Shown here one piece after another: positions 41,535 to 53,094 of a stretch of 64,000 nucleotides of DNA. The DNA is from Artemia franciscana. Lineage: Eukaryota > Arthropoda > Branchiopoda > Anostraca > Artemiidae. The stretch lies in the NCBI RefSeq assembly GCF_032884065.1, contig NC_088873.1:34297600-34361599 (forward strand), written 5' to 3'. The position numbers and the translations under genes were made by a program. Every line of letters starts with the position of its first letter. Within the stretch, counting starts at the first letter, position 1. The notes below the pieces were generated by a model. It did no database searches. It was not told the DNA's origin and worked only from the letters and a program-made list of their open reading frames with translations.

Positions 41535-42967
41535 TTCTGAACGTTTTTAAATTAATGCATGTTTGATTTTGGCTCTCCACACATAAATTATTAAAATGAA
41601 ATTTACATTTTAATTCCTTTTTTGGCTAAATGGCTTTCTCTTAGTTCTGATCAGACGATTTTGAGAAATATGGGATGGGGAAGGAGGCCTAGTTGCCATG
41701 CAATTTTTCGGTTACACAAAAAGGCAACTATAAATTTTAATTTTTTAACGAATTTTTTTATTAGTAAAAAATATACGTAACTTAAGAATTAACTTACGTA
41801 ACAAACTTTTATATTCTTAAATTTTTATTATGTATATGAGGGGGTTTGTACCCTCGTTAATACCTCGCTCTTTACACTAAATCGTAAGTTTTGTGCCGAT
41901 TCTTTAAGAATGACCCCTGAATCAGAAAGGCCGTAGAATAAATAGTTGAAATTTCTAAAAATACTATAGCATAAAGAGCGAGGTATTTATCTCCTCCTAA
42001 ATACCTCGCTCTTTATGTTAAAGTATTTTTAGAACCCCTCATATGCGTAATAATCTCTGTTCGTTATAAGTTTCAATGGTACTCCTTACTTTCAATTGAA
42101 AGAATTTTTCCATGTTTATTTTTTCATTGTTTTTTTTTATAGTAATTTTAGAAAATCCTGCGCCCTTTTCATTGAATTTCTGTTCCCCCATGACATATTT
42201 CTCCAAGGAAAGATCATCCCACATAGCCCCCTCCCCTCAACCCCATCCCCAAACCAAAAACAATCCCCTGAAAACGACTGTACACTTCCCAATAACCATT
42301 ATTATATGTAAACACTGGTCGAAGTTTGTAACTTGCAGCCCCTCCCCCAGGGACTGTGGGGGAAAAAGTCGCTCTCAAAGACATAGTTATTATGGTTTTT
42401 GACTATGCGGAACAAAATGGCTATCGCAAAATTTTGATCCGTTGACTTTGGAGAAAATGAGCGTGGGAGGGGGCCTAGGTGCCCTCCAATTTTTTTGGTC
42501 ACTTAAAAAAGGCAATAGAACCTTTCATTTACGTTAAAATGAGACCTCTTGCAAAATTCTAGGATCACTTGGTCGATACGATGACCCCTGGGGAAAAAAA
42601 ACAAACAAATAAACACGCACCCGTGATTTGTCTTCTGGCAAAAAATACGAAATTCCACATTTTTGTAGATAGGAGCTTGAAAATTTTGCTATATGGTTCT
42701 CTGATACGCTGAATGCGATAGTGTCATTTTCGCTAAGATTCTGTGACATTTAGGGGGTGTTTTCCCCTATTTTCTAAAATAAGACAAATTTCCTCAGGCT
42801 CGTAACTTTTGATGACAAAGACCAAATTTGATGAAACTTATATATTTAAAATCAGCATGAAAATCCGGTTCTTTTGATGTATATTTTAGCATCAAAATTC
42901 CGTTATTTAGAGTTTCGTTTACTATTGAGCCGGGTCGCTCCTTACTACAGTTCGCTACCACGAACTG
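41235..42967 (-). mobile_element. P1 repeat, full-length, minus orientation
   Basis: In reverse complement it runs from the hairpin end (CAGTTCGTGGTAGCGAACTG at 42967) to module B (41235-41534). Module A is at 41835-42085. It carries the terminal pair AGTAAGGAGCGAC / GTCGCTCCTTACT. It differs from the plus copies by scattered substitutions. Confidence 0.9.
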
Positions 42968-44575
42968 TTTGATATTTGTCTTTTGGGGACATTTCACAAA
43001 AATTAATTTTGGGTAGATTTTCAGAAGCATATTTAAAAAACAAGAGAATTATTTTGAGATGATATGCGCTCCAGAAAACATTATTCGGTATGCTTGAATA
43101 TTCCGAAAGAAAATCGTGACACTTGGGTGGGCTTCATCCAAGCAAGGTCTTGGCTGTTAATTCTCGTTACGTCTTTTTATTAAATATAGGTGGCTACTCT
43201 TGGTAGAAGGGGGAGCCTCAAGACCCAGTCTTCCTAATTTATACTTCACTCGTTATAATCATTTATACTATTCATTATTTTTCTCGTGGAATTTGCCTAT
43301 TTGTCCGCATTTTAAAATCCACCTTATTCGTTTATTCTCATGAGTTTATTAAGAGTGATTAGATCATATGAAGGTAACCCATTAGCTCACTGATTTTGGT
43401 TATAGGATGGAGCTTGTCAAAATAGATCTTAAAATTGGAAGATATCTTTTAAATATGTTTTAAGAATGTTTAATGTCCAACGTATAATCAGGTTAATATG
43501 TAATTCATTTGGAAATCATTTTGTGAAAACATGAATCTTCGGAAGCTCCCCTCTCCCCGAAGGAACCTTAAAGAGGTACTATTAATGTTGACACAAGGAT
43601 GTATGGAATATTTTCAACTTGATAGCTAAATGTAAAAAGAAATTGAATACAAATTATGTTAAGATTGTCATAGTAACCATTTCATGATAATTTGATAGGC
43701 CGAACCGAAACCTTGAAACATTGTTTAATTTTCACAATATCTAATCTATTTTTAATTCAAACTCAAATAGATACTAAAGACAGTGTTCAAAGGGATTCTC
43801 TAGTTTTTTATAAGTAAATAAGTAGACTAGAAGGTGATATGAGACACCTTTGTTATACGAGTTATCATCAGCTCAAACCTCACATAGGAGTACTTGGGGC
43901 CAAAAGCATTCCAAATAAGATCTACCCCCTAAACCATAGATTTGAACCGATTCCGTTAGATGATTAGATATAGACTTTTAGTGTAAATGCTTTGCTTGGT
44001 GAACATAAAGACAGTTTTTTTTTATCTCTTTCGCAAAACAACTTTAATTTAATTTTTTTATTCGGCAAAACAATTTTGTATATTTATACCGACAAATTAC
44101 TCTTTACTATTGACAATGAAATTAAATTGCAATGGGCTTTCCGAAATATTTACCACGGTCATTAATCTTCAGTCAAATTTATTATAACCATTCCAAGTAT
44201 TTGTAGGAAGCCCTTGACGACCTTCCCCAACATCGTGACGCATTTAGATCACTTTTTCACACCGGAAAACGGTAGTATGCCAAATGTAAGAAAAAATTAT
44301 TATGCCATTTTTTAGAAAAGATTGTTCCATTTTGCAGATAAATAAATAAATATAAAGATGTATACAGTCATTGTTCGCTTAAAAAGATAATACTTACTCT
44401 AACATAGGGATTAAAATCAAATAAAAACCAACAGTAAAATAGCCCAGGTTTATTATTATTATGTTTGTTTTTCTTTTTTTTTAAATTTTGACCTCGTTTT
44501 GATGCTTATAATGTTTTAATTTTAAACTCATGAATAATGCTTGTTATGTTTTTTTTTCTTTTTTTTAGTTCCTTC
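42968..44575. other. Unassigned region
   Basis: No frame, RNA gene or repeat signal was recognised beyond A/T tracts (44470-44490, 44550-44565). Confidence 0.4.
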
Positions 44576-44880
44576 TTCAAGGTATGGTAGCAAATTTTTA
44601 CCACGTCATTTCTGTAATAAAAAGTAGAGAATGTGGGTGCAAAGGCAACACTAAGTCTAAGGTGGGGCCAAAACCACCGCAAAAATCAGTTATAAGCCCA
44701 TATTTCAAAAATTATTTTCTTTTTTTAGCTCTTCATTCCAGGTATAGTAGGAAATTTTTGTCACGTCATCTTTGTAATAAAAAGTAGAGAATATGGGTGC
44801 AAGGGCAACACTAAGTCTAGGGTGGGGCCAAAACCAGCGCATAAATCAGTTATAAGCCTATATTTCAAAAAGTGCACCGC
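44576..44880 (+). repeat. Tandem duplication of about 155 bp
   Basis: TTCAAGGTATGGTAGCAAAT ... CAGTTATAAGCCCATATTTC is repeated from about 44730 as TTCCAGGTATAGTAGGAAAT ... CAGTTATAAGCCTATATTTC. A third diverged copy is at 40890-41030. Confidence 0.85.
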
Positions 44881-45049
44881 CCTGACTTTTCTGAATCATT
44901 GTGTCATGCTCCAGATTTACTTGGTCTCTTGCACTTATTTTAATTTTGAGTGAGAAACTGACTGAACGTGTTTCCCAGTATAGTGGTTAAGTTTTCATTT
45001 AATGGTGATAAGTATATTTTTGTTACCTTGTTTAACATTTAAGGTTAAG

Positions 45050-45431
45050 GTAAGAAGTGAGGGTAGTAGCTGCTTTCGTATTAAATCAGGAGTTAAGCAG
45101 AGGTTTATCCTATTCCCATATGGATTGGGAATAATCCCAAATGGATTATTTTGATGGACTTTGTCCTAAGGAGCCCGCAAGGACTATGGGAGAGCATGGA
45201 ATCAAATGGGAAGGTAGTATACTCCTAGACTTAGACTAAGCAGACGAATCTTGTGTCCTAGACTGAAATGTTAGCAAAATAAATGGATTTTTGGAGGTTT
45301 TGGGAATTTTGTATGCAAGACTAGGTTTGGAAGTTAAGAAGGTCATGTCACTTAGCCTAAGAAGAAATGAAGGTGAAGAGAGTAATGAGAAGATCAATCA
45401 AGTAGATAGCCTTACTTACCTTGGTATTGAA
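45050..45431 (+). pseudogene. RTE-like LINE fragment
   Basis: Nucleotide similarity to the RT palm of the intact LINE: ATTAAATCAGGAGTTAAGCAG (IKSGVKQ), ATTTTGATGGACTTTGTCCT (LMDFVL) and TAGACTTAGACTAAGCAGACGA, where the YADD codons are mutated to a stop. The later part matches the GNEKIDQVGSFSYFG region. Frameshifts and stops make it non-coding. It is cut at 45431 by a P1 copy. Confidence 0.85.
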
Positions 45432-45895
45432 CAGTTCGTGGTACCGAAATGTAGTAAGGAGCGACCAGGCTCAATAGTAACTGAGATTCTAAAAAACGAT
45501 ATTTTGGTACCAATATATAAATCAGAAGAATCAGATTCTTATGCCGATTTTAAATATATAAGTTTCACCAAGTTTAGTTTTACCTATCAAAAGTTGTGAG
45601 CCTGAGAAAATTTGTCTTATTTTTGGAAAAGGGTGAAAAACCCCCTAAAAGTCATACAATCTGAAGGAAAATAGCACTATCAGGTTCAGCGTATCAGAGA
45701 ACGCTACTGTAGAGGTTTCAAGTTCATATCTACAAAGATGTGGAATTTTGTATTTTTTTGCCAGAGAAGATCACTGATGCGTATTTATTTGTTTTTGTTT
45801 TCCCAGGGGTGATCGTATCGACCCAGTGGTCCTAGAATATCACAAGAGGGCTCATTCTAACGGAAATTAAAAGTTTTTGCTCGAGGATCCTGTAA
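45432..45895 (+). mobile_element. P1 repeat, left end only
   Basis: It begins CAGTTCGTGGTACCGAAATG directly within the RTE fragment and follows P1 through AAAGTTGTGAGCCTGAG and CAGGGGTGATCGTATCGACC to ATTCTAACGGAAATTAAAAG, then stops. Modules A and B are absent. Confidence 0.88.
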
Positions 45896-46538
45896 CGCAT
45901 TGCTGCAAGAAAAGAGTTTTTAGGCATACAAAGTGCACCTACTACCTAGCAGCCTTCCGTTCAAAATAACTTGTCCTAAAAGTGACTCATGTGAAAAATT
46001 AATAACTTTTCTATTTAAAACCGTTATATGCCATTAAAATCATTGTTAATTGTTAATTATATTATAATCATATTAAAGGGGGTATACAAATCATATTAAA
46101 GGGGTATATAAAAATCATATTATAATCATATTAAAGGGGTTTTAAGATCCTCTTTTTGATAGGTTGAATTCATTAATGACGGATAGCAAACTGACGGGTA
46201 AATACATTGGCTGTGAGAAGAGAGATTGGGGTTGAGGCTCCGGTCCAAAGGAGTCTTATTTTTTCTTATTGCCTCTCTGCTTTTCTAGATGTTTGAAAAA
46301 TTCATCTGATTTTGTTTATTTTGTCTTGGCCTTTTCTCCAATTAGCCAGGGATCGATGGCAATTTGATTTTAATTCAAAATCCGTTAAAATCAAGTTGCC
46401 ATCAATCTATGGTGGATTGGAGATAAAGCCAAAACAGTGCTTATGGCATGGGAAAACGGCGGGAGTAGCAATGATTCCTCCTTGATTTTTTAGTTAAAAT
46501 AGAGTTGCCATTAATTCATGGCTAATTGCAGAAAAAGC
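45896..46538. other. Unassigned, with short ATCATATTAAAGGGG repeats
   Basis: 46063-46145 has three to four units of AATCATATTAAAGGGG(T)ATAT. 46330-46530 has paired blocks around AAATCAAGTTGCCATCAA and AAAATAGAGTTGCCATTAA. Confidence 0.6.
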
Positions 46539-47110
46539 CAAGACAGTTGATAGTCTGAGTGAGCGGCACAGCTGGCATAAGCCTTTTTCAGGAATGTATA
46601 AAAATGATGTCATTTTCCCTTGTTGATAGATAGTCTATCATTCATCCATCCATCCATCTTGGGCCAGATCTAAGGTAGATATTCGTAGAACTTTAGGGAT
46701 GATCGAGATTTCTGGGTTGATTCATGACATACAATGTTGACTGGAGTTGTGTGCAAAAGAGTGGGGGACTAAGTTTGCTTACACTCACAGGCAAGGAAGT
46801 GACCTAAGCCTGTTTTATGATTTTTGAATTAAAATCAATCCATGGATATTTGGCCAAGAAAAAGCCAAGACAGTTGATAGTCGGAGTGAGAGGTGCAGCT
46901 GGCATAAGGCTTATTCAGGAATGTATAAAAATGATGTCATTTTCCCTTGTTGATAGATGGTCTATCATCCATTCATCCATCTTGGGATAGGACTAAGGTC
47001 ATAGAACTTTAGGGATGACCTAGATTTGCTGGGTTGATTCATGACGGACGATTTTGACTGGAATTGTATGTAAAGGGGGATTTTGGCTTGGACTCACAGG
47101 CGAACAAGAC
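46539..47110 (+). repeat. Tandem duplication, period about 329 bp
   Basis: CCAAGACAGTTGATAGTC begins units at about 46539 and 46868. Shared blocks include GGAATGTATAAAAATGATGT and CATTTTCCCTTGTTGATAGA. The TCCATCCATC count differs between units. Confidence 0.88.
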
Positions 47111-49095
47111 TAAAAAATATTGCAGCTGTGAAATATATTCCCTCTTGCAGGTCAAAGTAGAAGCTACCATCTACTTTATGCTAGGGGCGGATTTGGAGCA
47201 AAATCTTGGAGAGGGGCCAAATATGACAAGATCACCAATAAGCGACATCTTTGGGGGGGAGGAATATGACAAGGGCGCCAATAATTAACCTAATTGACAA
47301 ATTTATTTTATAAAAAAGTGAAAAACAGGAAAAAACAAGGAATGAGGGTGCCAGAATTGAATCTTGGGGGGCCTGGATCCACCAGTGCTTTTGTCCTTTA
47401 CAAAGAATAAGTTGCTGGGTGTAAGTTCTCTTGCAGACAAGAATTTACTGCGCATCTAAGATTCACCTTGCATAATATCTTTGCTGCACAATTTTTCAAA
47501 TTTATTATTATGACTAGCGTCCCATTATTGCATGTAGAGGACTCACTTAAACAAGAAACATGAGTTGATGGATTATTAGTAAGGCCATTAATTTTATAAT
47601 GTTCTCTCGTGTTTTACCATATGGATGTCCACATGATATGCTTATTTAATGGCACATTTAACTAATCATGTTCAACTATTCGTATTACTTTTAGGCAGTA
47701 AATGTGTCCAGCAAAGCCTCATAGCTCCATGGAAATTACGTAGAGGCGTAATGGCAACACTGACACATTTATTGATAGGTAAGACACTATTCTTTAATAT
47801 TAGTACTTGTGGTTAACAACAGTGTACCCAGGGACAGAAAATAAATATGTAAATTCTTAGTTAGAGAGGGAAGGGAGGGGGCTTAAATCGAGTAAAGAGT
47901 AAATTGCATTAAATTTTACATGTCTGGAGGCTATCATAAAAATTGTGGTAATTCGATGGGCAGGCCCCCTGTTTATATTTAAGAACGAAGAGGAGGGGAT
48001 ATCATAGGTAACTGAAGCCCCTTGTCCTCAAAGGATGAGGAAAGAGTCACGTGAGAAAACAGTCTTAAATAACATAGAGAGTCATGGCATTTTGCTGTTA
48101 GCGAAAGTCTAATGTTGATTGTCTGAAGGTTAAAATAATACAGTTTATTTTTTTTTTTTTCACTTTTGCTAAACAAGCTTATAACAAAAAATAAGTACTT
48201 GTGTAGTAGCCAGTACACACCCGAGAAGTGAAGTTAGGTCTATCTTGGCGAAAAATAACCTTCAAATAATCTTTAGTTTCTATAATAATATAATTTGGGT
48301 TTTATGTTTGCGCATTAGGTGGTCGGGATAAAATATTTGGACGACGCCCCTAACCTACCTCACCCCCTCCCCCCTATTGTGCAGATATATAGTCAAAATT
48401 ATGCAAGTCAAATGCATCCTGTCGCATTGTATCATCCGTCGCTTGTCTTTGTAGCTATGAAACTGATTTTATGATCTCGCCTAAGCGTAATTCTTGAGTG
48501 TGTACTGTCTAATGCACAAATACCAAAAGTATGTGAAATCTTAACCTAAATTAAATGGAAATCCCCTCAAATAGGAAAAATAACATTTGTGACAATTAAA
48601 GCTTAATTTCTGACACATTCAAGGTTAAATTAGTAACTTCCTAACTGAATTGCAACCTTCCTGAAAATGGACACCTTCCCTTACAAGGTCTGAGGTATGA
48701 AACCCAACACCACCTCACTCAAAAATGAGAGATACCAAAATTCATTCTATTCTCCTAACAAAGTGGTCAGCAGCCTTTTTGTCTAAAGAGCCAAAAAGCA
48801 GATTTGGACGCCGCAGCTGTGGGGGAGCGGTGTGGTTATGAGATCGCCTGCTATAGTTAAAATTTTAACTTTGATTCGGCTTTTTTTTGCTTATACTTGA
48901 GCCGGGGGAGAAGCAATGTAAAAAATTTTTCACCGAACACCATTAGCCTCTGCAACAGCTCTGTGTACAGTTACACTAAAGTTAGATTGCCTTATCTTAA
49001 GTTCTGTCTGGACTACAAGATCCTTCTCCTTGATTGAATTTTTCAAACTAACAAAATTAACCCTGTATACTTGGCTAATTTCGTATTGATATAAA
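47111..49095. other. Unassigned region
   Basis: 48350-48430 contains the C-rich block shared with 36750 and 40670. Frames at 47064-47288 and 47979-48218 have no supporting motif. Confidence 0.4.
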
Positions 49096-50780
49096 CAGTT
49101 CGTGGTAACGAACTGTAGTAAGGAGCGACCCGGCTCAATAGAAACCAAAACTCTAAAAAATGGAATTCTGATACTAATAGCTACATCAAAAGAATCGCAT
49201 TTTAATGCTAATTTTAAATATATAAGTTTCATCAAGTTTAGTCTTACGCATCAAAAGTTACGAGCCTGAGAAAATTTGCGTTATTTTAGAAAATAGGGGA
49301 AAAACCCCCTAAAAGTCATAGAATCTTAACGAAAATTACACCATCAGATTCAGCGTATTAGAGAACCCTACTGTAGAAGTTTATCTACAAAAATGTGGAA
49401 TTTTGTATTTTTTGCCAGAAGGCAGATCAGGGATGCGTGTTTATTCGTTTTTGTTTTTTTTCCCAGGGGTGATCGTATCGACCCAGTTGTCCTAGAATGT
49501 TGCAAGAGTGCTCATTCTAATGGAAATGAAAAGTTCTAGTGTCCTTTTTAAGTGACCAAAAAAATTGGAGGGCACCTAGGCCCCCTCCCACGCTAATTAT
49601 TTTCCCAAGGTCAACGGATCAAAATTCTGAGATAGCCATTTTATTCAGCGTAGTCGAAAAACCTTATAACTATGTCTTTGGAGACGACTTACTCCTCCAC
49701 AGTCCCCGTGGGAGGGGCTACAAGTTACAAGCTTTGACCAGTGCTTACATATAGTAATGGTTATTGGGAAGTGTACAGGCGTTTTCAGGAGGATTTTTTG
49801 GTTGGGGGGATGGGTTGAGAATATGGGGATATACTGGGGGAACTTTCCATCGAGGAATTTGTCATGGGGGAAGAAAATTTCCATGAAGGGAGCGCAGAAT
49901 TTACTAGCATTATTTAAAAAAAAAAACAATGAAAAAATAAATATGAAAAAGTTTTTTTCAGCTGGAAGTAAGGAGCAGCATTAAAACTTAAAACGAACAG
50001 AAATTATTACTCATATGAGGGGCTCACCTCCTCCTAATACCTCGCTCTTTACGCTAAAGTATTTTTAGTAATGTCAACTATTTATTCTACGGCTTTTGTG
50101 ACTCAGGGGTCATTCTTAATGAATTAGGACAAAATTTAAGATTTAGTGTAAAGAGAGAGGTACTGACGATGGGGCGAACCCTCTCATATGTGTAACAAAA
50201 ACATGAGAATAAAAAATTCTTTACGTAAGCTAATTTATAAGTTACGTATATCTTTTACTAATAAAAAGATTCGTAAAAAATTAAAAGTTCTAGTTGCCTT
50301 TTTAATTAACCAAAAAATTGGAGGGCAACTAGGCTTCCTCCCCCGCTCTTTTTTTTCTCAAAATCATTCGATCAAAATTACGAGAAAGCCATTTAGCCAA
50401 AAAAAAAAAATATATGCAAATTTCGTTTTAATTATTCCTCTGCGGAGAGCCAAAATCAAAACATGCATTGATTCAAAAACGTTCAGAAATTAAATAAAAA
50501 AAAACAAGTTTTTTCAACTGAAAGTAAGGAGCGACATTAAAACTTAAAACGAACAGAAATTACTTCATATATGAAAGGGGCTGCTTCCTCATCAACGCCC
50601 CGCTCTTTACGCTAAAGTTTTTTACTGTTTTAAAAAGAAGAGTTGAGAGAAAGAGTCAAACTTTAGCGTAAAGAGCGGGGCGTTGATGAGGAAGCAGCCC
50701 TTTTCATATACGAAGTAATTTCTGTTCGTTTTAAGTTTTAATGTCGCTCCTTACTTTCAGGGGAAAAAAGTTTTTTTTTT
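49096..50780 (+). mobile_element. P1 repeat, full-length reference copy
   Basis: It starts with the hairpin CAGTTCGT-GGTA-ACGAACTG (49096-49115), then AGTAAGGAGCGAC (49117-49129), whose complement GTCGCTCCTTACT is at 50743-50755. In between are CATCAAAAGTTACGAGCCTG, the CCAGGGGTGATCGTATCGAC block, a G-rich stretch (49790-49900), module A (49966-50190), a TTACGTAAGCTAATTTATAAG block and module B (50510-50780). It has no ORF above 101 codons and no motif-bearing frame. This is the best copy to use as a consensus seed. Confidence 0.92.
50510..50780. repeat. P1 module B inverted repeat
   Basis: GGGGCTGCTTCCTCATCAACG and CGTTGATGAGGAAGCAGCCC, then GCGGGGC / GCCCCGC, mark the inner arms. The arms are almost perfect for about 115 bp. 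Confidence 0.93.
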
Positions 50781-51726
50781 TTTAATTAATAGCATTCAGA
50801 AAACAATCCTAACTTCGCATTAGGATCGTAAGAGAACGCAAGTGTAACAAATTTAAAACTTATGTGCAAATATAATTTTAAAACTTACAGTTTAAAGTTT
50901 ACAGTTACAGTTTACATAAAATTTACAGTTACATAAAACTTACAGGACAAGAAAACAAAAGTAACTATTGTGAGCCTTTTGAGTAGTTTTCTGGAAAAAT
51001 GTATGGCAGCCGTGCCTTTAAAATCACAATTCTACTTGCTATTTTCTAGCAAAAATGGTCATGGAGTAGAATTATGACTAACGCTCGGGCACGAGGTTAG
51101 TAGTGAATACCGTTTTAACTAATGAGCTTGGGAAAGTTAATGAAATGAAAACTTGCGGTAATGTCGTGAAGAGTAATCAGTGGTGCCATCTAGTGTTTGG
51201 AACTTTGATTGACCTGAAGCTGCTATACATCCGTCTTTTCAGGTGCTTTAAAATGTGGGTGAGGGCATGGAACGTAGTGTTTTGTTGCCAGTAGGCCTAC
51301 CATCTTAAAGTCAACTAACCTGCCCAACCTGTCAGGATTTCCCAAGCTAACTTAAGCCTACTTTGTCCTGACAGAATTTTGACTTTAAATATTTCTTTAG
51401 AATAAAATAAATGTTGATCAACTATCGCTTTATCTTATGCATTGCAGATTAATCCTGTCAAATATTGAATTTTCTTTGAAATTTCCTCCTTTTTTTATTA
51501 ATGTCGTATATCGTCCCATGTTAAATCGCCATAAGTCCAGCTCTTTTAGAGTTTCTATTCTCATGTTCTAAACGACGGCGAAAGCGCTTCTCTCGGCCCA
51601 ATTATGGCTTATAAAAATTTCAAATACATGATAATTCATTGTTAATTCCTCTACAGTTGGGTTAACAATGAAAAAGATTCATAACAAATAGGAAAGAGGG
51701 TGAGAACAATGTCTTTCCGCAAGTTA
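50781..51726. other. Unassigned region
   Basis: 50880-50945 has short TTTACAGTTACA repeats. No gene was recognised. Confidence 0.4.
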
Positions 51727-51734
51727 AAATTTTT

Positions 51735-51985
51735 GGTGTGGGTGTTTTGACGCCACCAACCAAGAAAATCTTGCATCATCAAGAGGATTACTTGGGTCAG
51801 AATAGATAGGTTAGGTTACTCTATGCCTATGTCTATGTCTATGACTATGTTTTTGTCCATATCTGTGTCTATGTCTCTTCTTATGTCTATGTCTATATCT
51901 ATGTCTTTTCTGGCCTACCTGAATTAAAAGGTGGCGAAAAAGGTATGGTGGCGGGAAACCACGGTGGCGTCAAAACACTCCTACG
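51735..51985 (-). mobile_element. Small TIR element (MITE), copy 2
   Basis: It is flanked by the 8-bp duplication AAATTTTT (51727-51734 and 51986-51993). It is the reverse complement of the 37-kb copy, with ends GGTGTGGGTGTTTTGACGCC and GGCGTCAAAACACTCCTACG and an internal CTATGT hexamer array (51815-51905). It is 251 bp against 286 bp for copy 1, the difference being mostly in the array. Confidence 0.88.
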
Positions 51986-51993
51986 AAATTTTT

Positions 51994-52298
51994 AGGCATC
52001 CGGTCAGTCAAGAGTAAGCTTATTATGGTGCAACTAATCCAAATTTAATTAGAAAGGATTAAGATCATTCTGAAAACAAGTTTTAGTTTAACGAAGAATG
52101 TCTAAGTATAATATGTCAATCAGAAATGATCTTCTTTGCTCCTTTTTTGTTCAGTTGAAGTTTTAATTTTCACGTCAACCTCTTCTGTGGAAATCTGGAT
52201 AAGATATCAGTAGGTTAGGTATTTAGCGAAGGCAATGCCCCAAAACTTATTTTTCAGACGTAGCTATGCCTTAAAAATTATTCTCCTACGCTACTAAA
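51994..52298. other. Unassigned AT-rich spacer
   Basis: No feature was recognised. It ends in AAA directly before a Helitron TC terminus. Confidence 0.4.
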
Positions 52299-52302
52299 TC
52301 TA

Positions 52303-52426
<124 letters not shown>

Positions 52427-52512
52427 TTGTTTGTTTGTGTGTCTGTCTGTCTGTCCGCATATGACATCTGAATTATTTCATTATATACCAATTCAAAAAC
52501 GAATGTATTCAA

Positions 52513-52592
52513 GCCGAAGTAGCTGAGTTGGTAAAGCGTTATGTTCCAGGTTCTAGGTCCAAGAGGTTCCAGGTTCGAACCTTGGCTTTAGC
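52513..52592 (+). repeat. tRNA-like segment 1 (SINE-head type)
   Basis: The internal promoter boxes of a tRNA are intact: TAGCTGAGTTGG (A box) and GGTTCGAACC (B box). The T arm folds (CCAGG-TTCGAAC-CTTGG) and GCCGAAG pairs with CTTTAGC except for one position. The anticodon arm does not fold clearly, so this is a tRNA-derived sequence or pseudogene rather than a working tRNA. An A-rich tail follows (AATACAAAAGAAGAAAAAAA), as in tRNA-derived SINEs. Confidence 0.6.
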
Positions 52593-52593
52593 A

Positions 52594-53000
52594 TTAATAC
52601 AAAAGAAGAAAAAAAAACTAAGAAAGGTAAAAACTACAAAAAAAAACTAAAAAGAAAATACTAAAAAAAAACTACAAAAAAACTAAAAAAAGGGAAAAAC
52701 TACAAAAAAAACTAAAAAAAAAAAACAAACTAAAACTAATAAAAAAACTAAAAACTGAAAAAAAACTAAAAAAGGAAAAAAACTGAAAAATAAAGGAGAA
52801 AAAGGAAACTAAAAACCGGGACACAGCTGAGTTGGTAAAGCGTTATGTTCCAGGTTCTAGGTCCGAGAGGTTCCAGGTTCGAACCTTGGCTTTAGCATTA
52901 ATACAAAAGAAGAAAAAAAACTAAAAAAGGTAAAAACTACAAAAAAAACTAAAAAGAAAATACTAAAAAAACTAAAAAAGCTAAAAAACTAAAAAAACAA
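52594..53000 (+). repeat. A-rich CTAAAAA arrays around tRNA-like segment 2
   Basis: Irregular CTAAAAA and GGTAAAAACTAC units at 52594-52815 and 52900-53000, of the same type as in Helitron E. Confidence 0.85.
52825..52896 (+). repeat. tRNA-like segment 2
   Basis: It is nearly identical to segment 1 from AGCTGAGTTGGTAAAGCG to CTTTAGC, but its first nine bases are replaced by minisatellite sequence (CCGGGACAC). The acceptor stem cannot form. Confidence 0.6.
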
Positions 53001-53094
53001 GAGCTAAGAGCTCATATGGCACTTGTGACGAGGCGAGAAGAGCTAAGAGCCAAGAGATCATATGGTGAGCTCTAACAAAATTCTATGAATCAAT

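Noticed and set aside
52513..52592. Functional tRNA gene
   Set aside because: A and B boxes and the T arm are good, but the anticodon arm does not fold and the length is unusual. Treated as tRNA-derived.
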